Source of the DNA: Leadbetterella sp964489955
GTDB lineage: Bacteria; Bacteroidota; Bacteroidia; Cytophagales; Spirosomataceae
DNA length: 64,000 bases
NCBI GenBank assembly: GCA_964489955.1
Contig: CAZBAV010000016.1
Coordinates: 1 to 64,000, forward strand
Direction: 5' to 3'
The notes below the pieces were generated by a model. That model was not told the origin of the DNA. It saw nothing but the letters and a program-made list of their open reading frames with translations, and did not search any database. A program made the position numbers and the translations under genes. Shown in pieces: positions 17,825 to 26,929 of this stretch. Each line of letters begins with the position of its first letter. Position 1 is the first letter of the stretch.

Positions 17825-17853
17825 ATTAACAGATATTACCAATATTTGTTAAT
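17825..17853. repeat. Long AT-rich palindrome upstream of araR
   Basis: ATTAACAGATATT (17825-17837) and AATATTTGTTAAT (17841-17853) are inverted copies with one mismatch around ACC. A TTTTTT run follows about 10 bases later. A second imperfect stem-loop (CCACA and GGTT against AACC and TGTGG, about 17877-17900) comes next. It could terminate the GH operon, or be an operator for araR. Confidence 0.5.
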
Positions 17854-17957
17854 AAATTAATTTTTTATTGTATAATCCACATAATGGTTTTAACCTTGTG
17901 GGATTTTGGAAATAAGGATATTAAGCAGTAAGACTATTGCATAGCTAGATATAAAAA

Positions 17958-18662
17958 ATGGATAAATATAATCATGACACAAGGGTTTTAGTTGCACTAG
18001 ACTGTATTGTGTTTGGTTTTGATGGAGAAGCACTGAAGCTACTGCTAATTAAAAGGAATTTCGAACCCGAAGAAGGAAAGTGGTCTTTGATGGGAGGGTT
18101 TGTGCAGAGAGAAGAAGGTTTAGAAGAAGCGGCAAATAGGATTCTTTTTGAGTTAACAGGCCTGAAAGACATCTATTTTGAGCAAATAAAGACCTTTGGA
18201 GAAGTGAATCGAGACCCGGTTGAGAGAACAGTATCGGTATGTTTATTTGCCCTAATTAATATAAAGGCTCATAATCAGGATTCGGCTAAATCACACAATG
18301 CATATTGGATTAACTTAGACCGGAGACCTGACCTTATTTTTGACCACAATGAGATGGTAAAAATGTCTCTAGAAAAGCTAAGATATAAAGCCGCTCTACA
18401 CCCGATCGGATTTGAGTTGCTTCCCGAAAAGTTTACGATTCCGCAATTACAGAAATTGTATGAGGAGATTTATGGAGAGAAATTAGACCGAAGAAATTTT
18501 AGTCGGAAAATACTCTCTACCAAGCTTCTTATAGCCACTGGTGAAAAAAGCGAAGAATCAGCGACTAAAAAGGCCATTTTATATAAGTTAGACCAAGATA
18601 AATACCAAAAGCAGTTTAATGCATTCCATTATTTTGTATCTGGAGCGAAGCTGAAATCATAA
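17958..18662 (+). CDS. araR: NrtR/AraR-type Nudix transcriptional regulator of arabinose use
   Basis: 234 residues. The N-terminal Nudix-like domain (about 8-145) keeps GGFVQREEGLEEAANRIL, but the Nudix box is degenerate: where REUxEExGU is expected there is RILFELTGL, missing catalytic acidic residues, as in ligand-sensing NrtR-family regulators. The C-terminal part (about 150-225) is a winged helix (FTIPQLQKLYEEIYGEKLDRRNF, shortened). Bacteroidetes AraR proteins of this family repress arabinose genes and respond to L-arabinose (family knowledge). The gene lies between the arabinan-hydrolase operon and araBAD. Five repeated palindromes in the window are its likely operators; none was seen at its own promoter. 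Confidence 0.88.
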   Translation: MDKYNHDTRVLVALDCIVFGFDGEALKLLLIKRNFEPEEGKWSLMGGFVQREEGLEEAANRILFELTGLKDIYFEQIKTFGEVNRDPVERTVSVCLFALINIKAHNQDSAKSHNAYWINLDRRPDLIFDHNEMVKMSLEKLRYKAALHPIGFELLPEKFTIPQLQKLYEEIYGEKLDRRNFSRKILSTKLLIATGEKSEESATKKAILYKLDQDKYQKQFNAFHYFVSGAKLKS

Positions 18663-18700
18663 TTTACTCTCTGATTTTAGCTCTTTTTTAAAGCAAATAA

Positions 18701-18717
18701 TGTGTCTTTTTGACACT
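18701..18717. promoter_or_regulatory. Candidate AraR operator upstream of araB
   Basis: TGTGTCTTTTTGACACT fits TGTGT-N7-ACACT and lies 16 bp before the araB ATG. The segment TCTTTTTG within it resembles a -7 box (TAnnTTTG), with a T-run (18684-18689) at -33 distance. Confidence 0.65.
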
Positions 18718-18733
18718 TTGAAATATTAAAAAG

Positions 18734-20371
18734 ATGAATGAAAAATACACCATCGGCATAGACTTCGGAACGGATTCGGTTCGGGCTCTTGTGGTAAACA
18801 CAGAAACAGGACAGGCAGTAGGTACTGCTGTTAGTTATTACAAAAGATGGAAGCAGGGACAGTTTTGCGATGCTGCCACTTCACAGTTCAGACAGCATCC
18901 TAAAGACTATTTAGAGTCAATAGAGGAGGCAATTTCTGGAGCGTTGGCCGGGCTTTCTGTTGAGCAGAAGCTTTCGGTGAAAGGAATTTCTATCGATACT
19001 ACAGGGTCTACAGTGGTGGCTGTGAATCAGGAAGGAATACCCCTTTCGTTGTTACCTGATTTTGAAAGCAATCCACATGGAATGTTTATTCTGTGGAAAG
19101 ACCATACGGCTAATAAAGAGGCGGATGAGGTGAATGAAGCTGCGGCAAAGTCAGAAGTTGATTTTACGAAGTATGTAGGTGGAATTTACTCTTCAGAATG
19201 GTTCTGGGCTAAAATTCTTAAAACATACCGTACAGATGAGGCCGTTCGTGAAGCTACTTTTTCGTGGGTAGAACATTGCGACTGGATTTCGGCCATCTTA
19301 ACAGGAAACACAAATCCGCTTGAAATAAAACGCTCTCGTTGTGCAGCAGGGCATAAAGCCATGTGGAACGAAGAGTTTGAAGGCTTGCCTTCTGAAGAAT
19401 TCTTAACTTCAATTGACCCACTTTTAGGAGGTTTAAGAGAAAGACTTTTCAGAAACACGTATACTTCAGACCAGGCCATGGGTACACTTTCTGCTGAATG
19501 GGCTCAGAAACTGGGTCTTTCAGAAGATGTAATCATAGGCGTTGGTGCTTTTGACTGTCACATGGGTGCAGTAGGTGCAGAAATAACACCGTATACTTTT
19601 GTGCGTGTAATGGGTACTTCTACTTGTGATATTCTCATTGCTCCAAATGAAGAAATGGGAGACACTCTTGTAAGAGGTATCTGCGGTCAGGTAGACGGTT
19701 CTGTAGTTCCGGGTTACTTAGGAATGGAAGCCGGACAGTCGGCTTATGGAGATTATTATGCCTGGTTCCAAAAACTGATAACCGGACCTGTACGTTCTAT
19801 CTTAGGAGATGAGGAGGCAGATAAGCTGGCAGATAAAGTTTTACCTTATTTATCTGTAGAAGCTGCTAAACTTCCTGTTTCAGAAAATGACGTGGTAGCT
19901 ACCGACTGGATTAACGGTCGCCGTACACCAGACGCTAACCATACTTTAAAAGCCGGTTTTACGGGTTTAAATCTGAGTACCGATGCTGTAAAACTATTCA
20001 AAGCCATTGTTGAAGCTACTTCTTTCGGTTCTAAAGCCATAGTAGATAGATTTATAGAACAAGGAGTGCCAATTCATCAGGTGATAGCCATAGGTGGAGT
20101 AGCAAAAAAATCTCCTTTTGTAATGCAAAACCTTTCAGACGTATTAAATATGCCTATTAAGGTAGCCGCTTCAGAGCAGGCTTGTGCATTAGGTGCGGCT
20201 ATGTTTGCTGCGGTTGTTTCAGGTATTTATCCTGATGTTAAAACGGCTCAAGAAAAAATGGGCTCTGGTTTTGATGAAGAATATACCCCAAGACCGGCTT
20301 ATGTAGAAGTGTATCAGAAATTATATAGCAAATATCAAAAATTAGGAAACTTTATAGAAACCAATGCTTAA
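18734..20371 (+). CDS. araB: Ribulokinase
   Basis: 545 residues, the usual size of AraB-type FGGY kinases. The N-terminal ATPase fold begins IGIDFGTDSVRALVVN. The middle has substrate-pocket features typical of ribulokinase (GAFDCHMGAVGA, MGTSTCDI, GICGQVDGSVVPGYLGMEAGQSA, abbreviated). The C-terminal nucleotide-binding motif is IAIGGVAKKSPFVMQ. It phosphorylates L-ribulose to L-ribulose-5-phosphate in the cytoplasm. It is first in the ara operon, under a candidate AraR operator. The stop overlaps the araA start by 8 bases (20364-20371), so translation is coupled. Confidence 0.97.
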   Translation: MNEKYTIGIDFGTDSVRALVVNTETGQAVGTAVSYYKRWKQGQFCDAATSQFRQHPKDYLESIEEAISGALAGLSVEQKLSVKGISIDTTGSTVVAVNQEGIPLSLLPDFESNPHGMFILWKDHTANKEADEVNEAAAKSEVDFTKYVGGIYSSEWFWAKILKTYRTDEAVREATFSWVEHCDWISAILTGNTNPLEIKRSRCAAGHKAMWNEEFEGLPSEEFLTSIDPLLGGLRERLFRNTYTSDQAMGTLSAEWAQKLGLSEDVIIGVGAFDCHMGAVGAEITPYTFVRVMGTSTCDILIAPNEEMGDTLVRGICGQVDGSVVPGYLGMEAGQSAYGDYYAWFQKLITGPVRSILGDEEADKLADKVLPYLSVEAAKLPVSENDVVATDWINGRRTPDANHTLKAGFTGLNLSTDAVKLFKAIVEATSFGSKAIVDRFIEQGVPIHQVIAIGGVAKKSPFVMQNLSDVLNMPIKVAASEQACALGAAMFAAVVSGIYPDVKTAQEKMGSGFDEEYTPRPAYVEVYQKLYSKYQKLGNFIETNA

Positions 20372-21854
20372 TCTTAAATCATTTGAGGTGTGGTTTGTCA
20401 CTGGCAGCCAGCACCTTTACGGAGAAGAAACCTTACGTCAGGTAGACGAACATTCAAAAGTTATCGCTAAAGCTTTAAATGACTCTCCGAGCATTGCAGT
20501 TAGCGTGGTTTTTAAACCTGTAGTAAAAACGCCTGAAGAAATTCTGGAAATTTGCAAGCAAGCAAACGCTACTCCTAATTGTGTGGGTATCATTGCATGG
20601 ATGCATACATTTTCTCCAGCAAAAATGTGGATCAGAGGCTTGAATACACTTCAGCTTCCACTTTTACATTTACATACGCAGTTCAATCGTGATATTCCAT
20701 ACGCAGACATAGATATGGACTTTATGAACCTGAACCAGTCGGCACACGGTGACCGTGAGTTTGGTTTCATCATGTCTAAGTTAAGAATGCCACGTAAAGT
20801 AGTGGTAGGCCACTGGGAAGATGCTAATGTTCATGAGCGTATAAACGTTTGGACAAGAGTAGCAGCGGGTGTTTACAAAATGAAAACTATGCGTGTAGCT
20901 CGTTTTGGCGACAACATGCGTCAGGTAGCCGTTACAGATGGCGATAAAGTAGCTGCCGAAAGCACATTTGGTTTCTCGGTAAATACGTTTGCAGTAGGTG
21001 ACTTAGTTTCTGTAATTAATCAGGTTTCGGACAGTGAAATTGAGAAATTAATGCAGGAATACCAGGATACATATGCTCTTACAGCCGCTTTGCTTAAAGG
21101 AGGAGAAAGAAGAGATTCACTTATTGAAGCCGCAAGAATTGAGTTAGGCTTAAAATCTTTCTTAGAAGATGGCGGGTTTTCAGCGTATACAAATACATTC
21201 GAAGATCTTTACGGAATGCGTCAACTTCCGGGAATTGGTTCTCAGCGTATGATGGCAGCCGGTTACGGTTACGGTGGTGAAGGCGACTGGAAAACATCGG
21301 CTTTGGTTCACGTTATGAAACTTATGGCTAGCGGAATGAAAGGCGGTAACTCTTTCATGGAAGATTACACCTATCATTTTGAGCCAGGTAACGAAATGGT
21401 GCTAGGTTCTCACATGTTAGAAATTTGTCCTTCTATTGCAGAAGGAACTGTTAGCTGTGAAGTACATCCATTAGGAATTGGCGGAAAAGAAGATCCGGTA
21501 AGATTGGTATTTAACGGAGCCCCAGGTAATGCACTTAACGCATCATTAATAGACTTAGGAAACCGTTTCCGTTTATTAGTAAATACTGTTGAGGCCGTTA
21601 AAGTAGAGAAGGAATTCCCTAAACTACCTACAGCTCGTGTACTTTGGAAACCACAACCAAGCATGGAAGTAGGTCTTCAGTCTTGGATTTTAGGTGGTGG
21701 AGCTCACCATACGGTGTATAGCCAAAACCTTTCTACAGAGTATTTAGAAGACTTTGCAGAAATGTTAGGAATTGAACTTTTGGTAATAGACAAAGATACT
21801 ACTATCAAAGGTTTGAAAAACGAAATCCGTTTTAATGACGTTGCATTCAAATAA
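20364..21854 (+). CDS. araA: L-arabinose isomerase
   Basis: 496 residues, the family length. The N-terminal motif WFVTGSQHLYGEETL is diagnostic, as are MHTFSPAKMWIRGL, LHLHTQFNRDIPY and GEGDWKTSALVHVMK. It converts L-arabinose to L-ribulose with Mn2+ in the cytoplasm. Start at 20364 overlaps the end of araB. A strong hairpin lies in the spacer before araD. Confidence 0.98.
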   Translation: MLNLKSFEVWFVTGSQHLYGEETLRQVDEHSKVIAKALNDSPSIAVSVVFKPVVKTPEEILEICKQANATPNCVGIIAWMHTFSPAKMWIRGLNTLQLPLLHLHTQFNRDIPYADIDMDFMNLNQSAHGDREFGFIMSKLRMPRKVVVGHWEDANVHERINVWTRVAAGVYKMKTMRVARFGDNMRQVAVTDGDKVAAESTFGFSVNTFAVGDLVSVINQVSDSEIEKLMQEYQDTYALTAALLKGGERRDSLIEAARIELGLKSFLEDGGFSAYTNTFEDLYGMRQLPGIGSQRMMAAGYGYGGEGDWKTSALVHVMKLMASGMKGGNSFMEDYTYHFEPGNEMVLGSHMLEICPSIAEGTVSCEVHPLGIGGKEDPVRLVFNGAPGNALNASLIDLGNRFRLLVNTVEAVKVEKEFPKLPTARVLWKPQPSMEVGLQSWILGGGAHHTVYSQNLSTEYLEDFAEMLGIELLVIDKDTTIKGLKNEIRFNDVAFK

Positions 21855-21861
21855 TTTAATG

Positions 21862-21884
21862 TCCGTGGGGTTTAACCCCACGGA
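21862..21884 (+). repeat. Hairpin between araA and araD
   Basis: TCCGTGGGG (21862-21870) and CCCCACGGA (21876-21884) form a perfect 9-bp stem around TTTAA. The bases after it (TTTATAG) are a poor U-run, so it may protect or process mRNA, or partially attenuate, rather than fully terminate. Confidence 0.6.
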
Positions 21885-21894
21885 TTTATAGTAT

Positions 21895-22599
21895 ATGGAC
21901 ATTTACAAGTCACTAAGAGAAGAATGTTTTGAGGCAAATATGCAGTTGCCCAAACTAGGACTGGTACTTTTTACCTTTGGTAATGTAAGTGCTGTAGATA
22001 GAGAAAAAGCTGTTTTTGCTATAAAGCCAAGCGGTGTACCTTATGAAAGTCTTCGTGTTGAAGACATTGTCATTATGGACTATGACGCACTGGTAGTAGA
22101 CGGTAAAATGAGACCGTCATCAGACACAAAAACACATGCTCAGTTGTATAAAAACTGGGAAGATATAGGCGGGATAACCCATACGCACAGCACGTATGCT
22201 GTAGCTTGGGCTCAGGCAGGTTTAGATATTCCTATCTTTGGAACTACACATGCAGATCATACGCATCAGGACATACCTTGTGCTCCCGTTTTAACAGACG
22301 AGATGATCAAAGGAGATTACGAGTTTGAAACAGGGAATCAGATTTTTGATGTATTTAAAGAAAAAGGACTTTCACATAAAGAAGTAGAAATGGTTCTTCT
22401 TCAAAATCACGGTCCTTTTACTTGGGGAAAAAACGCAGATAAGTCAGTTTACAATGCAGCTGTTTTAGAAGAAGTAGCACGCATGGCTTACTTGACTTTG
22501 CAAATAAACCCAAATACCGAACGCATAAAAGATACCTTACGAATGAAACACTTTGAGCGTAAGCATGGCAAAAATGCGTATTACGGTCAAGGTTGCTAG
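21895..22599 (+). CDS. araD: L-ribulose-5-phosphate 4-epimerase
   Basis: 234 residues, class II aldolase/epimerase fold. The zinc site is visible: His96 and His98 in ITHTHSTYAVAW and a later His in LLQNHGPFTWG. N-terminal FTFGNVSAVDRE and IKPSGVPYESL bind phosphate. It turns L-ribulose-5-phosphate into D-xylulose-5-phosphate, which enters the pentose phosphate pathway. It is third in the operon after araB and araA, preceded by a 9-bp-stem hairpin and followed 85 bp later by the transporter. Confidence 0.97.
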   Translation: MDIYKSLREECFEANMQLPKLGLVLFTFGNVSAVDREKAVFAIKPSGVPYESLRVEDIVIMDYDALVVDGKMRPSSDTKTHAQLYKNWEDIGGITHTHSTYAVAWAQAGLDIPIFGTTHADHTHQDIPCAPVLTDEMIKGDYEFETGNQIFDVFKEKGLSHKEVEMVLLQNHGPFTWGKNADKSVYNAAVLEEVARMAYLTLQINPNTERIKDTLRMKHFERKHGKNAYYGQGC

Positions 22600-22683
22600 T
22601 TTTAATTAACAATGAATAATAAGCAAAGCCAGTAACGGTAATAACTTATCGTTCATATCTCTTAACCCAACTTACTAAACATT

Positions 22684-24339
22684 ATGACCTTAGGACTAGA
22701 AACGCTGGATTATGGAATTTTTCTGGCATATTTTATTATCGTCTCTGCATATGGTATTTGGATCTACAAAAACAAAGGATCTAAAACAGCGGACAGCAAA
22801 GACTTCTTCTTGGCAGAAGGCTCACTTACTTGGTGGGCTATTGGTGCTTCTATTATAGCTTCAAACATCTCTGCAGAGCAATTTATAGGAATGAGCGGGC
22901 AGGCTTTCCAGCTTGGATTGGCCATTTCTGCATACGAACTTATAGGGGCAATATCTCTAATTGCCATAGCGGTATATTTCCTGCCCATGTATCTTAAAAA
23001 CAAGATTTATACCATGCCGCAGTTTCTCCAAATGCGTTACGACGGCAGGCTGGCCACCATTATGGCCGTGTTTTGGTTATTCTTGTATATTTTGGTTAAC
23101 CTAACTTCTATTATTTATCTGGGTGGTATCAGCTTAGAAAAAATGACGGGCTTTAGTTTCATGTCGTGTGCAGTGTTCTTAACCGTTTTTGCGGTAATCA
23201 TTACCTTGGGTGGTATGAAAGTAATCGGTTATACAGACGTAATACAGGTAGTGTGCTTAGTGGTGGGTGGTTTAGCTACTACATATCTTGCTTTAGATTT
23301 ACTTTCTGATAAAGTAGGAAGTGGAAGCGGTATTTTCGAAGGTTTAAGCCTTATAAAGGAAAAAGCAGATTCGCATCTTCATATGATTTTTAAGGAAGGT
23401 GAGTTTTTTGTTCATGACGGTAAAGGTGGACAAACCGATGCCTACAAGCAGCTGCCAGGTATCATGATGTTTATAATCGGTGGTCAATGGATTGTTAACT
23501 TTAACTACTTCGGTTGTAACCAATATATTACGCAGAGAGCTTTAGGAGCAGACTTAAATACGGCTAGAAGAGGTCTTCTTTTTGCGGCATTCTTAAAGAT
23601 GCTTATGCCTTTTATCGTAGTTCTTCCAGGTTTAGCAGCCTATGTACTTTTCCAAGAAAATGCAGACATTGCCATTGTTAACGGAATTACAGATAACGGT
23701 GTGGTTAGACCAGACAATGCTTACCCGGTAATTATGAACATTCTTCCTACAGGTTTAAAAGGTTTAGCTTTTGCAGCCTTAACAGCAGCCATTGTAGCCA
23801 GCCTTGCAGGTAAAGCAAACTCAGTATCTACTATATATATGTTAGATATCCATCAGAAGTTTTTCAATAAAAACATGACAGAGAAACAAACGGTATTATA
23901 TGGTAGAATCGTAATTATCATTTCGTTTGTAATTGCATTAATTCTTAGTCCGCTATTAATAAACTTCGGGCAAGGTTTTGAATACATTCAGGAATACACA
24001 GGTTTTATATCACCGGGTATACTATGTATTTTCTTATTAGGATTTTTCTGGAAGAAAGCCGGAACAAAAGGAGCTCTTGCTGCCGCATTATTAAGTATTC
24101 CACTTTCTGCGTTCTTCAAATACCAATTCCCCGAAATGCCGTTCCTAAACAGAATGGGATTTGTATTCTGGATTTGTGTGGTTCTGCATGTGGCCATTAG
24201 CCTTTGGGAGAACAAAGGAAAAGACAGTCCGAAAGCTCTGGAAGTTAAGAAAGAATGGTTCAAAGTAGAAACCCCGTTTGTAGTAGGTTCTGCTGCTGTT
24301 TTAGGTATTTTTGCTCTGATTTATTATATTTTCTGGTAA
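22684..24339 (+). CDS. Sodium/sugar symporter (SSS family), probably for L-arabinose
   Basis: 551 residues with about 13-14 hydrophobic helices. The SSS/SGLT family signature is clear: FFLAEGSLTWWAIGASIIASNISAEQFIG near the N-terminus (shortened), then GGQWIVNFNYFGCNQYITQRAL and AALTAAIVASLAGKANSVSTIYMLDI. Bacteroidetes SGLT-like proteins import monosaccharides with Na+ across the inner membrane. Its place between araD and a mutarotase, in the ara operon, points to L-arabinose as substrate. The exact sugar is inferred. Confidence 0.92.
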   Translation: MTLGLETLDYGIFLAYFIIVSAYGIWIYKNKGSKTADSKDFFLAEGSLTWWAIGASIIASNISAEQFIGMSGQAFQLGLAISAYELIGAISLIAIAVYFLPMYLKNKIYTMPQFLQMRYDGRLATIMAVFWLFLYILVNLTSIIYLGGISLEKMTGFSFMSCAVFLTVFAVIITLGGMKVIGYTDVIQVVCLVVGGLATTYLALDLLSDKVGSGSGIFEGLSLIKEKADSHLHMIFKEGEFFVHDGKGGQTDAYKQLPGIMMFIIGGQWIVNFNYFGCNQYITQRALGADLNTARRGLLFAAFLKMLMPFIVVLPGLAAYVLFQENADIAIVNGITDNGVVRPDNAYPVIMNILPTGLKGLAFAALTAAIVASLAGKANSVSTIYMLDIHQKFFNKNMTEKQTVLYGRIVIIISFVIALILSPLLINFGQGFEYIQEYTGFISPGILCIFLLGFFWKKAGTKGALAAALLSIPLSAFFKYQFPEMPFLNRMGFVFWICVVLHVAISLWENKGKDSPKALEVKKEWFKVETPFVVGSAAVLGIFALIYYIFW

Positions 24340-24360
24340 ATATTTAACCTTGTATAAAGA

Positions 24361-25482
24361 ATGAAAACTTATTTTGTCCCCTTAATCTTACTTATAGCCA
24401 TGATGGTATCTTCTTGTAAAAAAAATGAGAGCCCAAGTATAACCGTTGCCGAGTTTGGGAGCCTGCCCGATGGTAGAAAGGCACAGCTATATACCCTTAC
24501 AAATGATAATGGAATGGAAGTGAAGATTACTAACTATGGTGGTACTATCACTTCTTGGACTGCTCCTAACAAAGATGGCGTTTACGAAAACATTACTCTA
24601 GGCTATGAAACCGTAGAAGATTATGTAGCAGGAAGCCCGTATTTTGGAGCCATAATAGGACGTTATGGTAACAGGATCGCTGGCGGAAAGTTCTCCATTG
24701 GAGATAGCACCTATCAGCTTCCACTTAATGACGGCCCCAATTCCTTACATGGTGGAGAAGTAGGTTTTGATAAAGTTCTGTGGGAAGCTACTCCCGCAGA
24801 TGGTGAAGAGCCACAGTTAAAACTAACTTATCTTTCTAAAGACGGAGAACAGGGATACCCTGGAAATCTGAGTATTACGGTGACTTATACTTTACAAAAA
24901 GACAATGCCCTTAAGATAGATTATGAGGCTACTACAGATAAAGAAACTGTGATAAACCTTACTAATCATGCTTACTTTAATCTTGCCGGAATAAAAGGAG
25001 GAGAAATTTTGGACCATGTACTTACTTTAAATGCTGACAGATATTTACCGGTAAGCGAAACACTGATTCCAACAGGAGAACTGAGACCAGTAAGCGGAAC
25101 TGTTTTTGATTTTACTAAAGCAGCCCGTGTAGGGGACGGAATTAACAATGAAGATCAACAAATTCAATTTGGTAAAGGATATGACCATTGCTGGATCTTT
25201 GCAGATTCTTCTACTACCCTAAAGTCTGTTGCCAAAGTTACAGAGCCACGTTCTGGTAGACAATTAGAAGTTCTAACAACAGAGCCAGCTATACAGTTTT
25301 ATTCCGGAAACTTTATGAATGGCAAACACACGGGCAAAAATGGGTTAAACTATCCTTACCGTACAGGTTTTTGTTTAGAGACCCAGCACTATCCAGATGC
25401 TCCAAACCAGCCGAGTTTCCCAAGTACAGCTTTGAAACCAGGCGAAACATATAAAACAACTACTGTTTATAAGTTTTTGTAA
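24361..25482 (+). CDS. Aldose 1-epimerase (mutarotase), lipoprotein
   Basis: 373 residues, galactose-mutarotase fold. A lipobox (VSSC, Cys19) suggests anchoring on the periplasmic side of a membrane. Family motifs are visible: ITNYGGTITSW, GAIIGRYGNRIAGGKF, the His motif TNHAYFNLAG, DHCWIF, and the catalytic Glu in FCLETQHYPDAPNQPSFPS. It interconverts sugar anomers, probably L-arabinose released in the periplasm, ready for the transporter or isomerase. It is the last gene of the ara operon, 21 bp after the transporter and just before a strong terminator. Confidence 0.93.
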   Translation: MKTYFVPLILLIAMMVSSCKKNESPSITVAEFGSLPDGRKAQLYTLTNDNGMEVKITNYGGTITSWTAPNKDGVYENITLGYETVEDYVAGSPYFGAIIGRYGNRIAGGKFSIGDSTYQLPLNDGPNSLHGGEVGFDKVLWEATPADGEEPQLKLTYLSKDGEQGYPGNLSITVTYTLQKDNALKIDYEATTDKETVINLTNHAYFNLAGIKGGEILDHVLTLNADRYLPVSETLIPTGELRPVSGTVFDFTKAARVGDGINNEDQQIQFGKGYDHCWIFADSSTTLKSVAKVTEPRSGRQLEVLTTEPAIQFYSGNFMNGKHTGKNGLNYPYRTGFCLETQHYPDAPNQPSFPSTALKPGETYKTTTVYKFL

Positions 25483-25490
25483 AAATCTAA

Positions 25491-25517
25491 CCCGGCAGCC
25501 CGCCTGCCGGGTTTTCT
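25491..25517 (+). terminator. Intrinsic terminator of the araBAD operon
   Basis: CCCGGCAG (25491-25498) pairs with CTGCCGGG (25504-25511) over a 5-nt loop, followed by TTTTCTCTTTCT. A GC-rich 8-bp stem makes it strong. Confidence 0.85.
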
Positions 25518-25531
25518 CTTTCTAATCTATT

Positions 25532-26818
25532 ATGATTCGTATTACAATATTTCTTATCCTATGGTCAGCGGCAGCTAGCCAAGCCCAAAAAGTACAAGTT
25601 TCTGCTGTGGGGGAAGGGTGGGCAGAAAACTCTGTAAACACCGTAATCTTCCGTAAAAACTCGTTGGTTACCCATGGAGACATCCAATTAATATCCTATT
25701 ATGATGCCCAAGGCAATGTGCTTGTAGGAAAAAGGAATATCAATAACGACCAGTGGGAGATTAGACCGACCGGCTTTACAGGAGACGCAAAAGATGCCCA
25801 CTGCTCTATTAGTATTATGGTAGATGGTGATGGTTTTGTCCATATCTCCTGGGGACACCACGGACATAAGCTCCGCTATGCAAAAAGCCTAGCTCCCTTC
25901 TCTTTAGAGTTTACTCCAGAAATTGGCATGACGGCTTTAAACGAAAACAATGTTACCTATCCGGAGTTTTTTAGGATGGCAAATGGAGACTTGCTCTTTA
26001 TGTACCGAGATGGGGCGTCTGGCCGGGGAAACCTTGTAATAAACCGTTATACCACCAGCACAAAGAAATGGGAACAACTACATAATAATCTTATAGACGG
26101 GCAAAGACAACGCAATGCGTATTGGCAAAGCTTTGTAGATAGTCGTGGGGTAATACATATTTCGTGGGTATGGCGGGAAACTCCTGACGTAGCTACCAAT
26201 CACGATATGTGCTATGCCCGCTCATTGGATGGCGGTAAAACCTGGGAGAAATCTACAGGAGAGAAGTACACCTTGCCCATAAATGCAAAAAATGCGGAAT
26301 ACATCTATGATATTCCCCAACGGAGCGAGCTCATAAACCAGACTTCTATGTTTGCCGATGAAAAAGGTCGCCCTTTTATAGCTACCTATTGGCGTGACCA
26401 AAACTCCGATGTGCCACAGTACCGCATTATCTATAACCTGGGCAACAAGTGGGAGTCACAGAATTTGGGATTCCGGAAAACTTCTTTTAGTCTAAGCGGT
26501 GTAGGTACAAAACGTATTCCTATTTCCCGTCCACAGGTCATAGGAGCGTTCAAAAATGGAGCGGTTATAATTTTTAGGGATGAAGAAAGACGTAGTAAGG
26601 TGTCACTTGCTATCAATAAAAACCTTAAGCGTAATAAATGGGAAATAGTAGATCTTCTACCGGATAATGTAGGCTCCTGGGAACCGAGCTTTGATACGGA
26701 GCTCTGGAAAAACAAAAAAATCCTAAGCATATATGTGCAAAAATCTGAGCAAGCGGATCTGGAAGGCCAAACCAAAACCCCTGCTCAACAAGTTAAGGTG
26801 GTAAACTGGAAACCCTAA
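25532..26818 (+). CDS. Secreted BNR_4-repeat protein, possible glycan-active enzyme
   Basis: 428 residues with a signal peptide (cleavage near SQAQ). The body reads as a beta-propeller with BNR/Asp-box-like turns (for example SLDGGKTW) and the BNR_4 core SISIMVDGDGFVHISWGHHGHKLRY. BNR_4 proteins include polysaccharide lyases and sialidase-like proteins. The double-His HHGH and the later NAYWQSFVDSRGVIHISWVWRE (shortened) are plausible active-site parts. It sits between the ara operon terminator and the GH51/GH43 operon, suggesting a role on a pectin or arabinan side chain. The reaction is not known to me. Confidence 0.7.
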   Translation: MIRITIFLILWSAAASQAQKVQVSAVGEGWAENSVNTVIFRKNSLVTHGDIQLISYYDAQGNVLVGKRNINNDQWEIRPTGFTGDAKDAHCSISIMVDGDGFVHISWGHHGHKLRYAKSLAPFSLEFTPEIGMTALNENNVTYPEFFRMANGDLLFMYRDGASGRGNLVINRYTTSTKKWEQLHNNLIDGQRQRNAYWQSFVDSRGVIHISWVWRETPDVATNHDMCYARSLDGGKTWEKSTGEKYTLPINAKNAEYIYDIPQRSELINQTSMFADEKGRPFIATYWRDQNSDVPQYRIIYNLGNKWESQNLGFRKTSFSLSGVGTKRIPISRPQVIGAFKNGAVIIFRDEERRSKVSLAINKNLKRNKWEIVDLLPDNVGSWEPSFDTELWKNKKILSIYVQKSEQADLEGQTKTPAQQVKVVNWKP

Positions 26819-26893
26819 TTTTGTGTAAACTTGGTTTATGCATAATCTAGGTTAAAACCTTATACAGCCCATAGTTTTTTAATATTAATATAT

Positions 26894-26910
26894 TGTGTAT
26901 ATTTGACACT
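26894..26910. promoter_or_regulatory. Candidate AraR operator upstream of the GH51/GH43 operon
   Basis: TGTGTATATTTGACACT fits TGTGT-N7-ACACT. It contains a perfect -7 box TATATTTG (26898-26905), and a T-run (26875-26880) lies at -33 spacing. A repressor here would block RNA polymerase directly. The start codon is 20 bp downstream. Confidence 0.7.
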
Positions 26911-26929
26911 TTATTAAGATGTTCAACCT

